Source: Euryarchaeota archaeon UBA558 (GTDB lineage Archaea; Thermoplasmatota; Poseidoniia; Poseidoniales; Thalassarchaeaceae). Taken from it: a DNA stretch of 64,000 bases. Location: NCBI GenBank assembly GCA_002507175.1, contig DAZE01000005.1, forward strand, positions 64,540-128,539, given 5' to 3'. Positions 44,137 to 53,297 of this stretch are shown here, piece after piece. The notes under the pieces are model-generated. The model was not told the DNA's origin and made no database searches. It was given only the letters and a program-made list of their open reading frames with translations. The number at the start of each line of letters is the position of its first letter. The first letter of the stretch is position 1. A program made the position numbers and the translations under genes.

Positions 44137-44223
44137 TTGTCAAGAAGTGAGCTAGTAGACGTGGTAATTAGGGCGATAGCCGAATACCGCGCTCCAGCAT
44201 GGATACAAAGCCCAAGAAAGTGA
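44137..44223 (+). CDS. Putative 28-residue microprotein
   Basis: TTG start one base past the previous stop. 28 residues: an amphipathic helix (MSRSELVDVVIRAIAEYR) then APAWIQSPRK. No family is recognised. The strong AGGAGGGG at five bases is the main support. It ends two bases from the stop of the convergent fused beta-oxidation gene. Confidence 0.45.
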   Translation: MSRSELVDVVIRAIAEYRAPAWIQSPRK

Positions 44224-44225
44224 AT

Positions 44226-46286
44226 TTACTCGCCTGAGAATTGTACTCTTTCCCCGCTGAGGACCCCTTTCAATCCAATTAGGGCGTCTTTAGTTGAGAA
44301 TATGGTATCTAATCCATCTAGTTCTAATTGCAACCCCGCAGTTGGGTCTTCTCGAGACTTGTAGGCGATGTCAATCAATTCAGATGCCATCTTGACGGAG
44401 ACAGGGGCGTTCCTGCCAATAAATTTTGATTGCCTGACTTCAAACGGGCTCAACTCAGATGAGGGGCCCATTAGTCTACTCTGCCAATCATCCCCGTAAA
44501 CCTCCATTATCTGTTTGATGAGTATGTCTTCTGGATTCCTGGGTAGATAACTATGGCTAGGATGATCAACTTTACCATTTGCAATGTCGCTGATCGCCTT
44601 TTCCAGTCCTGAATAGTCGACGACATCCGTCAGGTATCCCATGGAAAACGCCAAATTGGAATCCAACCAGTTCCCTGCAATAATGCTGTATCGAGCGCAT
44701 TCGACACCTGCAATCATCACAGACCTCTGTGTCCCACCAAGTCCGGGGTATATGCCAATTCCAGTCTCTGGGAATCTCAACATAGTCTTGCCTTCTACCC
44801 CGATTCTGTGGTTGCAACACATCGCTAACTCTAGACCACCCCCCAATGCCAGTCCCGACATCACTGCAATTGTGTTGATCCTTGATGATTCAATCGCATT
44901 CAGGATATCATGTCCCCTTTCTGTGAACTCCCTAATGTCATCAATCTTGTTGTCTTCTATTTTATCGACGAAGAATTTTATGTCAGCTCCAGCAACAAAA
45001 GCCTTCCCTGATCCTCTCAGTATTGCTGTATGGACAGATGGTTCCGCCTCTAGCCCCTTCCACAACTCTGTGAGCTGTGAAATCACTTCTTCATTCAATG
45101 CGTTCATGGCTTCTGGTCGATTGAAAGTTATGCTTGCCACACCGCTCGTGACTTCTAGATCGATCAACTTGAATTCGAACGGCTCTGAACCCTGTGCAGA
45201 CAAGATTATTGGACTTTCAAACCCCGCCAGGACAGCATAGTCGGAGGCAATCCCATGTGCAACGTCGACTCCCAATTTGTTTGCTAACTCGAAGGGCCCC
45301 ATCGGCCATCTCAACCCTACTTTGGCTCCCCTGTCTACATCTTCCATGGCACAGATCTCCTCTTCCACGATCTGGGAAGCAATGCAAAAAACCACTCCAA
45401 GCAATCTGTTTTGGATCTCCTTCCTGTCTTTGGAAGAAAACTCGCCACTTACCCCGGCCAAATCCCATTGAATGCCCTCTTCAACGAGCCTCCTAAGAGA
45501 GTTAGCCCCTTTGTATCGATCAACTTGCAGCTGTGATGCCAGGTAATCAGTTGAATGAAGGGCAATGGAGGGGCCAGTCAGATTCATCAATTCAAAGGGC
45601 CCCATTCCAATATCGAAGCATTCTTTCGCGACATTATCGATCTCTGCGGGCGTCCCAAATCCCTCGTCTAATAACTTACATGCCTCATTCAGCCATGGGA
45701 CAAAAAATCGATTCACAACAAAACCTGGCCTATCCTTACAGAGAATAACGACTTTGCCCATGGCCCCACAATACTGTATGACTGACTGTATCGTCTCGGA
45801 TGATGTCTCGGATGATGGAATAATCTCAACCAACCTGTTTTTTGCGGGGTGATAGAAGAAATGCAGTCCGATAAAACGGTCAGGCCTGTCGGATAGAGTG
45901 GCTAGGTCCTCAACCGAGAGGGATGATGTGTTTGTGGCGATTATGGTTTCTCGATTGCATGACAAGGCGAGATCATTTAGAACGCTCGACTTCACATCAA
46001 TATCCTCAAACACAGCTTCAATCACGAGATCTGTGTCATCATGGATGGAATCCACCCCGATCCCAACTGAGATGTTGGAGATGATTCCCTCGACCCTTTC
46101 CTCGGAGAAAATTCTTCTTTGTATTGCCTCATCCAGAAATCCATTGATGGTTTCCATTCCGCGTTGCACAAAACCATCTTCTTTGTCCACCATCTGTACA
46201 GCAAAGCCTTCTTGCGCTGATTTCTGGGCAATTCCAGACCCCATATTTCCAGCTCCTATCACTGCCACGCGCTCTATCGGTCCCAT
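44226..46286 (-). CDS. Fused 3-hydroxyacyl-CoA dehydrogenase / enoyl-CoA hydratase
   Basis: Two beta-oxidation steps in one 686-residue chain. The N-terminal dehydrogenase (about 1-385) has the NAD motif VIGAGNMGSGIAQ and GLHFFYHPAKNRLVEI. The C-terminal crotonase domain (about 393-686) has the oxyanion segments GKAFVAGADIKFF and GLALGGGLELAM with a glutamate in FPETGIGIYPGLGG. This order is the archaeal (Archaeoglobus-type) fusion, opposite to bacterial FadB. ATG start. It may serve fatty-acid degradation or crotonyl-CoA metabolism. Confidence 0.95.
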   Translation of the reverse strand: MGPIERVAVIGAGNMGSGIAQKSAQEGFAVQMVDKEDGFVQRGMETINGFLDEAIQRRIFSEERVEGIISNISVGIGVDSIHDDTDLVIEAVFEDIDVKSSVLNDLALSCNRETIIATNTSSLSVEDLATLSDRPDRFIGLHFFYHPAKNRLVEIIPSSETSSETIQSVIQYCGAMGKVVILCKDRPGFVVNRFFVPWLNEACKLLDEGFGTPAEIDNVAKECFDIGMGPFELMNLTGPSIALHSTDYLASQLQVDRYKGANSLRRLVEEGIQWDLAGVSGEFSSKDRKEIQNRLLGVVFCIASQIVEEEICAMEDVDRGAKVGLRWPMGPFELANKLGVDVAHGIASDYAVLAGFESPIILSAQGSEPFEFKLIDLEVTSGVASITFNRPEAMNALNEEVISQLTELWKGLEAEPSVHTAILRGSGKAFVAGADIKFFVDKIEDNKIDDIREFTERGHDILNAIESSRINTIAVMSGLALGGGLELAMCCNHRIGVEGKTMLRFPETGIGIYPGLGGTQRSVMIAGVECARYSIIAGNWLDSNLAFSMGYLTDVVDYSGLEKAISDIANGKVDHPSHSYLPRNPEDILIKQIMEVYGDDWQSRLMGPSSELSPFEVRQSKFIGRNAPVSVKMASELIDIAYKSREDPTAGLQLELDGLDTIFSTKDALIGLKGVLSGERVQFSGE

Positions 46287-46381
46287 GACATGCCCTCCAG
46301 CATTCGGCTCATGAAATAGTCGGATGAAATTTGTCTTTCTTTTTGAATAAAACTTAGACTGATTCCCTTTCTCCCAATACC

Positions 46382-46855
46382 ATGCGACTGGGTGTTGTTG
46401 ATGTCATCGTCATAATTTCTCATCCGATCCTCGGAAGTATTGTCGCATACCTCCTATACAAACAATGGACTTCTCTCAAAAAATCCAGAAGTAGTAGCCT
46501 TGACTCTGACCATTTGGCCAGAATCCGACTTCAACATGAGAAAAGCGGCAAACTGCTTGGAAGTTTGGTGGGGGCAACAATCCTGCTCGCTATTGCCGCA
46601 GAAGCGTACAGGGGAATGGTATTGGATGTACCTCTTTCTGGACTGATTAGCCTCCATGGATGGTTGGGCATAATTCTATTCTTGGGCGCGATGAGAATGA
46701 GGAAAACAGGTACTAGGATTTCTGAAGAAATTCAAGTTGGCAAAGAAACAGGAGAGCATAAAAGGACCCACTCAAGATTAGGAGGAGCAATGATGGTGCT
46801 CCTAGTCATCATTGTTTTCCTCGGGTTCCTGAGATTGCTCCAAGTATTAGGATGA
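46382..46855 (+). CDS. DUF4079-like membrane protein
   Basis: 157 residues with four hydrophobic segments (near 5-25, 53-72, 82-100 and 133-155). Conserved-looking His residues (HPILG, LQHEKSGKLLG, LHGWLG, RTHSRLGG) on helix ends recall DUF4079/b-type-cytochrome-like proteins and could bind heme. Assignment is tentative. ATG at 46382, 95 bases from the divergent beta-oxidation gene. Confidence 0.6.
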   Translation: MRLGVVDVIVIISHPILGSIVAYLLYKQWTSLKKSRSSSLDSDHLARIRLQHEKSGKLLGSLVGATILLAIAAEAYRGMVLDVPLSGLISLHGWLGIILFLGAMRMRKTGTRISEEIQVGKETGEHKRTHSRLGGAMMVLLVIIVFLGFLRLLQVLG

Positions 46856-46862
46856 CAATGCT

Positions 46863-48134
46863 TTATTCCTCCTCTACTTGTATCGGAGACCGGTTGGGAA
46901 AGAGAGCCTCGAGAATAAAATCCGATTGGGAGTCCGGGTCCAGATTCAACTCCTTTATTCTGTTTCTGCCAGTTGCTTCCCATTTCCTAATCACCTCTGG
47001 ATCCCCAGCGATTTCTATCGCTCTGTGCCATGCCTGATAATCATCACGAGGGAGAAGCCGTCCACAAATTCCATCGATAATTGAGTCCCTGAACCCACCC
47101 TCATCGACGAATAGTGCGGGAACACCAACAGATAGCGCTTCAATTGCAGTGAGGCCAAATGGCTCCCCATGGGCCATGGATATGACGGCCCTGGACCTCC
47201 TCATGGTTGCGATGAGCTGGCTAAGATCTAGGTTGCTGTAGACCCACAGATCCACCTCTAACCTCTTGGCATGTTCCTTAAGTGCATGGAGATCATCATC
47301 AGACCCGCGGCCTACAACTACCAAGCCAACACCAGATCCCTTCAACATTGATATGCACTCCCAGATACCTTTCACCCAGTTGAATCCCCCGATGGTGACT
47401 ACCCATGGTGGTTCTGGTAGATCCTCTACCTCTTTCCATGCCCCCTCTTCTTCATCGGTCTGTCTCTCAGTGAATTCAGAAGCAGAAACTGTGGGCCTGA
47501 TCACGCCGGCGTCAAATCCGTAAATTGACTTGAACTTAGATGAGCTGTATGATGAATTTGCCGATACCACATAATTCTCCCTGTTGACGTATTTTCTGAC
47601 CATACGACGATCTGAAAACCTTGCAAAAGACAACGCCAAGCGAGTAATAATCATCGGTCTTTTTGGCCTTCCCCTCACATCCAAGTGCAAGACATTCTCA
47701 TGTAGTCCTCTATCTGGCTCCAGGTAGTGTACATGCACCCTGGTTTCTGAGCCCACTAATCGAAGAATTCCGATTGATCCATCTCCACTAACCAAATGAA
47801 TCCCGTCCACAATTGCCAACTCTTCTCTAATCCCGGGAACTTTCGCCCATGCCTGGAACGATGCTCTCTGTTTTCTGTGTAGCATCTCATCAAGGATTCC
47901 ATTCGGTACTATCCATGGGTCATTTGGAATTAATAATTTCAAACCTAGGCTGGAACATAACTTCTCCAATTCTTTTGACGGTCTGAGGGTTGCCACAGAC
48001 ACCTCAAATCGCTCAATGAGGGACGGGATTGCCCTCATGATATCTCTTTCTGCACCGCCCACTGGCTCAAAACAGCCTTTCGCTACAAGTATCTTGAGCT
48101 TGCTTTCTGACCCGACCTTCAGGCGAGTCTGCAT
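46863..48134 (-). CDS. Glycosyltransferase, GT4 (GT-B) family
   Basis: 423 residues. N-terminal acceptor domain starts KILVAKGCFEPVGGAERD. The C-terminal nucleotide-sugar domain has GGFNWVKGIWE, VVVGRGSDDD and the EX7E-like HGEPFGLTAIEALSVG with DEGG after it. Likely adds sugars to surface glycans or N-glycans. ATG start. Located downstream of a second GT4 gene on the same strand, 53 bases apart; the pair probably act in one pathway. Confidence 0.9.
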   Translation of the reverse strand: MQTRLKVGSESKLKILVAKGCFEPVGGAERDIMRAIPSLIERFEVSVATLRPSKELEKLCSSLGLKLLIPNDPWIVPNGILDEMLHRKQRASFQAWAKVPGIREELAIVDGIHLVSGDGSIGILRLVGSETRVHVHYLEPDRGLHENVLHLDVRGRPKRPMIITRLALSFARFSDRRMVRKYVNRENYVVSANSSYSSSKFKSIYGFDAGVIRPTVSASEFTERQTDEEEGAWKEVEDLPEPPWVVTIGGFNWVKGIWECISMLKGSGVGLVVVGRGSDDDLHALKEHAKRLEVDLWVYSNLDLSQLIATMRRSRAVISMAHGEPFGLTAIEALSVGVPALFVDEGGFRDSIIDGICGRLLPRDDYQAWHRAIEIAGDPEVIRKWEATGRNRIKELNLDPDSQSDFILEALFPNRSPIQVEEE

Positions 48135-48187
48135 GTCCCTCGGTGAAAGCGGTCACTTATTGTGGCTTCCGAAGCAGCTCAACTCAA

Positions 48188-49309
48188 TTAGACACGGGAA
48201 TTACGTCCAACAGCATGTTCGTAAATCAGTTCTATCTGATCTGCAACCACCGGCCAAAGGAAGTCCTTTGCCAAGGCTGGACCGGCTTTCGACCAGGCAC
48301 CTATTTTCCGGTCATCCGCACTTGCCATCTCCGACATGGCATCAATACACGATTTGACATCATCGGATTCCATTGAGATGCCAAAGCCCCCCTCTGCTGT
48401 GAACTTGCCGAGGTCGTTCACATCGGACATGGCTACCGGCAAGCCTTCCCATGCAGCCTCCAAAAGGATCGCTGGCAATCCCTCAAATCTAGATGGTAGA
48501 ATCAGCGCAGAGGCGTTTCTTAGCAACCATGATTTTTCTTCTTCATCCACTAAACCGACGTAAATCAGGTCGGTAGTGGTCCGCCCAATTGATTTCAGGA
48601 CCTCGGACTTTAGGGGCCCATCACCGGCAATCACCAATTGGTGTCCGGATTTCGCAGAATCTCCCATCGAAGACCATGCTTCCAACAGGATGTCCAACCC
48701 TTTCTGTTTGGTAAGTCTCGAAAGATACAGCAAGAAAGGTCCCTGCGGGGCACCATCAGGAACCCGCTCTTCCTCCGTCGGTGGCTCAAAACCTGTGGGG
48801 ATGACATCAATCCTGCCTTTCACGCCTTTTACTCTGAGTAATTGTTCGAAGTAGGGTCTGAGGACAATCCTTGCGTCTGATAAGTCAAGGGTGTTTTTCC
48901 CTTGAAAATGCCATCGAACCCACTTCAACAACTTCCCTAAATATGACGATTTGACGTAGTCGTTATGGTAAGTTGTCACGATTGGAACCCCCAGTTTCGA
49001 GGCTTTCCTCGCTACTTTCCTTATCAGGATGGGCAGTGTATCGTGCAGGTGAACAATGTCGAACTCCCCGGGGTCAAGTCCACTCAGGCTGACCATGGGA
49101 TCAATACCTGATATGACAAAACTAGGAGGAATCCTGACAACATTCATTCCGAATCTCTTGAAAGCCTTCTCGTGATGTTCAGGTACATCTGCGCACCAAA
49201 CCGTGACCTCATGCCCCTTGGAAACCAGCTCTCGCCCCAACAATTCGACATGACGATTCCCGCCTCCTATATGTGGCCAGAACCAAACGTGAACCAATAG
49301 GACTTTCAC
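48188..49309 (-). CDS. Glycosyltransferase, GT4 (GT-B) family
   Basis: 373 residues. The N-terminus VHVWFWPHIGGGNRHVELLG is the glycine loop of GT4 acceptor domains. The C-terminal domain has LLYLSRLTKQKGLDILLEA, LVIAGDGPL and SRFEGLPAILLEAAWEG. Complete and typical in length. Sugar donor unknown. First of the two-gene glycosyltransferase set; ATG at 49309, with the ABC cluster diverging 102 bases away. Confidence 0.92.
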   Translation of the reverse strand: MKVLLVHVWFWPHIGGGNRHVELLGRELVSKGHEVTVWCADVPEHHEKAFKRFGMNVVRIPPSFVISGIDPMVSLSGLDPGEFDIVHLHDTLPILIRKVARKASKLGVPIVTTYHNDYVKSSYLGKLLKWVRWHFQGKNTLDLSDARIVLRPYFEQLLRVKGVKGRIDVIPTGFEPPTEEERVPDGAPQGPFLLYLSRLTKQKGLDILLEAWSSMGDSAKSGHQLVIAGDGPLKSEVLKSIGRTTTDLIYVGLVDEEEKSWLLRNASALILPSRFEGLPAILLEAAWEGLPVAMSDVNDLGKFTAEGGFGISMESDDVKSCIDAMSEMASADDRKIGAWSKAGPALAKDFLWPVVADQIELIYEHAVGRNSRV

Positions 49310-49411
49310 TCAACCTTCTCCTGGTACTCGGAAGAGGGGTCAGAACTTCAAGAATATCCAACAAGGTGCCCATTTCCATGCTCTGGAAATACAGATCCAA
49401 ATAGACGAAAC

Positions 49412-50167
49412 ATGATAAGAACTCTGGCCTTCGTTAATCCTATGCTTGAGGTCTCAGGCCTAAAAAGGGGATTTGGCTCTGGTTCAAACAGACTTGAAGT
49501 TCTGAAAGGAGTGGATCTATCTTTACAAAGAGGGGAACTGGTAGCACTCATGGGGCCCTCCGGATGTGGAAAATCAACATTGCTCAACATCATTGGAGGA
49601 CTACTCAAGGCAGATGAAGGACGAATAAAAATCGGCTCGAGGAACCCCTTGGTTTATGGAACCAAAGCACCCAATCAAGTAATCGACGTCCGAAGGAAAG
49701 GAGTGGGGTGGATCTTCCAAGATTTCCACCTGTTGGACCACATTACATCACTGGAAAATGTGATTCTTTCATTGGAATTAGCGGGCACAAGCTCACAAGA
49801 TGCAGAAAGACGAGCAATAAATGCGATGGAAAGGGTAGAATTAGGGGACAGGATGCACTTCATGCCAAACGAGCTGTCTGGCGGCCAACAACAAAGAGTA
49901 GCCGTCGCCCGGGCCATAGCAGGCTCAAGGCCCCTGCTACTCGCTGATGAACCAACGGGAAACTTGGATGTGAAGGCTGGCGAGTCAATTATCTCTCTAT
50001 TCAAGGAACTCTGCGCAGATCCAGATGATCCAATTTCGGTACTAATGGTGACGCACGACCCAATATTGGCTTCAAAGGCCGACAGAATGCTCCTCATGAG
50101 GGATGGTAAAACAGCTGCTTCTGACATTAGATCAGCATGGGGAGAATCAACGGGGGATCCAATATGA
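49412..50167 (+). CDS. ABC transporter ATPase (MacB/LolD-like)
   Basis: Powers an FtsX-type permease. 251 residues: Walker A GPSGCGKS near 49-56, Q-loop FQDFHLLD, signature LSGGQQQR, Walker B LLLADEPTG, and the H-loop THD. This signature and the partner permease place it in the mechanotransmission/lipoprotein-export group. The ATG at 49412 lies about 22 bases after an AAATAC element; ATG 49442 is an alternative. The stop overlaps the permease ATG by four bases (ATGA). Confidence 0.93.
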   Translation: MIRTLAFVNPMLEVSGLKRGFGSGSNRLEVLKGVDLSLQRGELVALMGPSGCGKSTLLNIIGGLLKADEGRIKIGSRNPLVYGTKAPNQVIDVRRKGVGWIFQDFHLLDHITSLENVILSLELAGTSSQDAERRAINAMERVELGDRMHFMPNELSGGQQQRVAVARAIAGSRPLLLADEPTGNLDVKAGESIISLFKELCADPDDPISVLMVTHDPILASKADRMLLMRDGKTAASDIRSAWGESTGDPI

Positions 50168-50289
50168 GGCCAATTGGAGAAAAATCACTCGGCGATCGGA
50201 TTTCCGACATACCTGCTGACTTTTCTATGAGGCCCATTGGGGAGAAATCACTCGGCGATCGGATTTCCGACATACCTGCTGACTTTTCC
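50164..50289 (+). repeat. In-frame 63-bp tandem duplication at the permease start
   Basis: 50164-50226 and 50227-50289 encode the same 21 residues, MRPIGEKSLGD and onward. By base-by-base comparison they differ at four positions only, all synonymous third-codon changes (CCA/CCC, GGA/GGG, GAA/GAG, TCT/TCC). Each copy begins with ATG. Confidence 0.97.
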
Positions 50290-53200
50290 ACAGCAATCAG
50301 AAGTGCGTGGATTGGAAGAGAAAGGGGCTTAGCCGTCTTTGCCGGAGTGTTCCTCGCCTCGCTGGTCATCACAACAGTTTTCGCTTACGGGGTCGGGTTA
50401 TCCCAAGGTGCTCTGCAAAATTCGCTAAACGATGAGGTATACGACGCAAAAGTTGACTTTTCAAGTCAAAATGATTGGTCCTCGAGGACAAACGACTCTG
50501 CAGAATGGGGATCAGTCTGTGACGAGCTACTCGACAGGGCCGAGATAATCGATTGTGGCCTAGTGTACGGAAGACAGGGCCTCAGACTGTCAGGCTTTTT
50601 CGATGAGGGATTCGCACTCCCTCAACCCCTGAACGTCATTGAGGTCTCTGGTCCGACAGGAAACTGGGATAACGTATCATGGGACTATCCCGAAGCTCTG
50701 GAGAACGGCCCATCGATAAATGGTGACAGGATCATGAGGATCGTCGACCCTTCCCACTATGACGGCGAGTTGGCTGATAGGTATTCCAATCGTGTCGTTT
50801 ACGGCTCATGGCCAAGCGGCGATCTACCAGGCATCAATCCGGTAATACTACCTAGCAAGATCGCTAGTCAAGCAGGAATCAGGGTCAATGACACAATAGA
50901 CTCACTAAACTTCACCTACGTAACCGACGCCGAGGTCATCGGTAGCGAACTCAAAGACTGTGAAGGCGAGATTATCACAAGGGATCTGGATGCCGGTGTT
51001 TACCAATTCTGTACGGTGACCATGACCCTAAGTGACCTTACCATCGTCGCGGTTTACGAAGAGTGGCCTTTCACAAATCCAACCCTTCTGTTCAATCCTG
51101 TGATCGTTGGAGACTCGGCTTTGTCCATCTCCAACAGGACAACCCTGGTTGTCAACGATCATGCTTACCTGGGTATAGCCATAGACAGGAACCTCCTACC
51201 CACTTCATCCACAGATGATGCCGCCGATTGGTTAGATGTCAACAGGAAGGAGCTCGAAGGCCAGGGCTACGGGCCCGATGGAGAGATCAAGATCGAATAC
51301 AATGACCTAATTTCTGGAACAATCGTGTTTCTCAGGATATTTCTTGGGCTTGTCCAAGTGTTTGACTATATCCTGATGATACCAATAGTAATACTCTCAT
51401 TCGCAGTACTAATTTACGGTTTGATACTATCGCTTGAACAAAGAAAACGGGAGATATCCATCCATCGCGTAATCGGGGGCACAGAGCGAGGCCTACGGGG
51501 GATGGTACTGCGTGAGCTAGCAGCTATCTCAGTAGCGGGTTGGATTCTCGGATATTTGGTGGCACTATTATCGGTGCCTTTGATTCTCGATGCAGTCGGC
51601 TTCATGTCTTTCGAGAAGGGTGATTTAGACGTGAACCCTACACTCGGATTGGGCTACACAATGTCCGTTTTCCTCCTGACTGTAGGCATTGCCTACCTTG
51701 TCGCAAGGGGGAGGACGAAGGATTTCCTCGAAATGGAGATCGACGAGGGAGTGAGGAAGGTTAGATCAACACGAAAACCAAAGACATGGCTACAGGTCCT
51801 CGCTTTTGGAGTCGGACTCCTAGCAGCGCTGGAGAGTTACATCGAAACTAGTGGAGGTTGGGGTCCTTGGGGCGCTTCGGGAATAATTTCTGGATTCTTC
51901 ATAGACTCGCTGTTAGCACTATTTGGCCCCTTCGCTCTGTGGATAGGCGGGGCCCTCGTCTTGGGAAGAATTGGGGGCGCTGCCCCTCGAATAGTGTTGA
52001 AAATCATTGGATGGACACCAGCAATGGCAGACATTAGGAGGGGGCTGAGATCATCGGGATCCAATGAATCAGTCAATCGGCTTGCAGTCATTCTTTTGCT
52101 AACACTCTCGATAGTGACACTCGCCGCTGTTCAGGGATACACGGGGACACTGGTGGATGAAAGGACTGCATCAGCACAGGTAGGGGCCGATCTGCAAGTT
52201 CAATTCGAAGGACCGGTATCTGAAGATGTGGCCCGACAAAGGGTAAACGCGGCAATGAGTACTCTGGACAATAGCGCAGTGGATTCCATACAGTCCATGA
52301 CATCAGTCGGCTCGACATTCGTCACAGCACAGCAAGGAGGAGGCCTTGTTCCTGCCCTGGTACTCTTTGATAATCACGAAGACACCCTGATCTGGGATAG
52401 CCAAGCCTCGCCGATTTTAAACTACCAATCCTCCAAGGTCACCATTGGGGAAAACGCAGTTGACTTCTTCAATGTAGATGATGGCACCGTGGAAATCTTC
52501 CTCCCAACATTCACACCTGTGATCACCGGAACAGGCTTTGAGATCTCAACAACCTACACCTCGACCAGCCTCGACTATGAGGGTAGACATGAGTGGATCC
52601 CGGGAATGACCGGATCTGAATCCACCCAGGCAGTTTTGATCGGCGAGTCGACTTACAGGGAACTCGCAGGTAACTCTACTGTGGACACTTACACGTCCCC
52701 CAGGTGGTTCTTCGAAGTTTGTGACCAGACAGATAGCGATTGTCAAGCGGGTCTAGAGAGGTTGAGCGCTGAACTACTAAACATAGAAGGCGTGAGCCTC
52801 GCACTAGACTGGAATTCCGCACACTCAGAGGTCGAGAGGAACGGAGGACTAATTTTTGGGACCCAAGGTCTCCTCAGCCTTCAATTCGTTGTGGCCTCCA
52901 TGGCATCTGTAGCCTCAGCCTTCGTCTTCCTGTCCCTGGTGTTGACACAGAGGAAAAAGGAACTCGCAATTCTTCAGGCCATAGGTGCAAGCCCCTCTCA
53001 GATAATTAGGCTGGTTTTGTTTGAGATTCTGGCCATAGTGGGGATGAGCATGGGCCTGGGAATCCTACTTGGATTGGGGATAGCCCAATCATTCAATGGT
53101 TTCTTCGCCATCTTCGGCTTCCTCTTCCAGATATTCCTGGGCTCACAGGCCGTCGTTGATCGGACACTGGTTTGGCCGTGGATGGAATTAGCATTTGTCA

Positions 53201-53295
53201 ACGTCATTGTCTTGGTTAGCGTGATAGCTGCACTTCTTCTTGTCACAAGACGAGCATTGAATTCGGATTTGGCTGTAGTACTGAAAGGTGAGTAA
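50164..53295 (+). CDS. FtsX/MacB-like ABC permease with duplicated N-terminus
   Basis: 1043 residues from the ATG at 50164 (GGGGG upstream, ATGA overlap with the ATPase); an ATG at 50137 would overlap more. Architecture: cytoplasmic N-terminus, helix near 56-76, a large exterior domain (about 80-370), three helices ending near 520 with the FtsX core EQRKREISIHRVIGGTERG, more helices, a second exterior domain, and a final FtsX unit (QRKKELAILQAIGASPSQI). Thus a double-FtsX permease like LolCE/MacB relatives. The first 42 residues are an exact 21-residue duplication. Substrate unknown. Confidence 0.9.
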   Translation: MRPIGEKSLGDRISDIPADFSMRPIGEKSLGDRISDIPADFSTAIRSAWIGRERGLAVFAGVFLASLVITTVFAYGVGLSQGALQNSLNDEVYDAKVDFSSQNDWSSRTNDSAEWGSVCDELLDRAEIIDCGLVYGRQGLRLSGFFDEGFALPQPLNVIEVSGPTGNWDNVSWDYPEALENGPSINGDRIMRIVDPSHYDGELADRYSNRVVYGSWPSGDLPGINPVILPSKIASQAGIRVNDTIDSLNFTYVTDAEVIGSELKDCEGEIITRDLDAGVYQFCTVTMTLSDLTIVAVYEEWPFTNPTLLFNPVIVGDSALSISNRTTLVVNDHAYLGIAIDRNLLPTSSTDDAADWLDVNRKELEGQGYGPDGEIKIEYNDLISGTIVFLRIFLGLVQVFDYILMIPIVILSFAVLIYGLILSLEQRKREISIHRVIGGTERGLRGMVLRELAAISVAGWILGYLVALLSVPLILDAVGFMSFEKGDLDVNPTLGLGYTMSVFLLTVGIAYLVARGRTKDFLEMEIDEGVRKVRSTRKPKTWLQVLAFGVGLLAALESYIETSGGWGPWGASGIISGFFIDSLLALFGPFALWIGGALVLGRIGGAAPRIVLKIIGWTPAMADIRRGLRSSGSNESVNRLAVILLLTLSIVTLAAVQGYTGTLVDERTASAQVGADLQVQFEGPVSEDVARQRVNAAMSTLDNSAVDSIQSMTSVGSTFVTAQQGGGLVPALVLFDNHEDTLIWDSQASPILNYQSSKVTIGENAVDFFNVDDGTVEIFLPTFTPVITGTGFEISTTYTSTSLDYEGRHEWIPGMTGSESTQAVLIGESTYRELAGNSTVDTYTSPRWFFEVCDQTDSDCQAGLERLSAELLNIEGVSLALDWNSAHSEVERNGGLIFGTQGLLSLQFVVASMASVASAFVFLSLVLTQRKKELAILQAIGASPSQIIRLVLFEILAIVGMSMGLGILLGLGIAQSFNGFFAIFGFLFQIFLGSQAVVDRTLVWPWMELAFVNVIVLVSVIAALLLVTRRALNSDLAVVLKGE

Positions 53296-53297
53296 CA

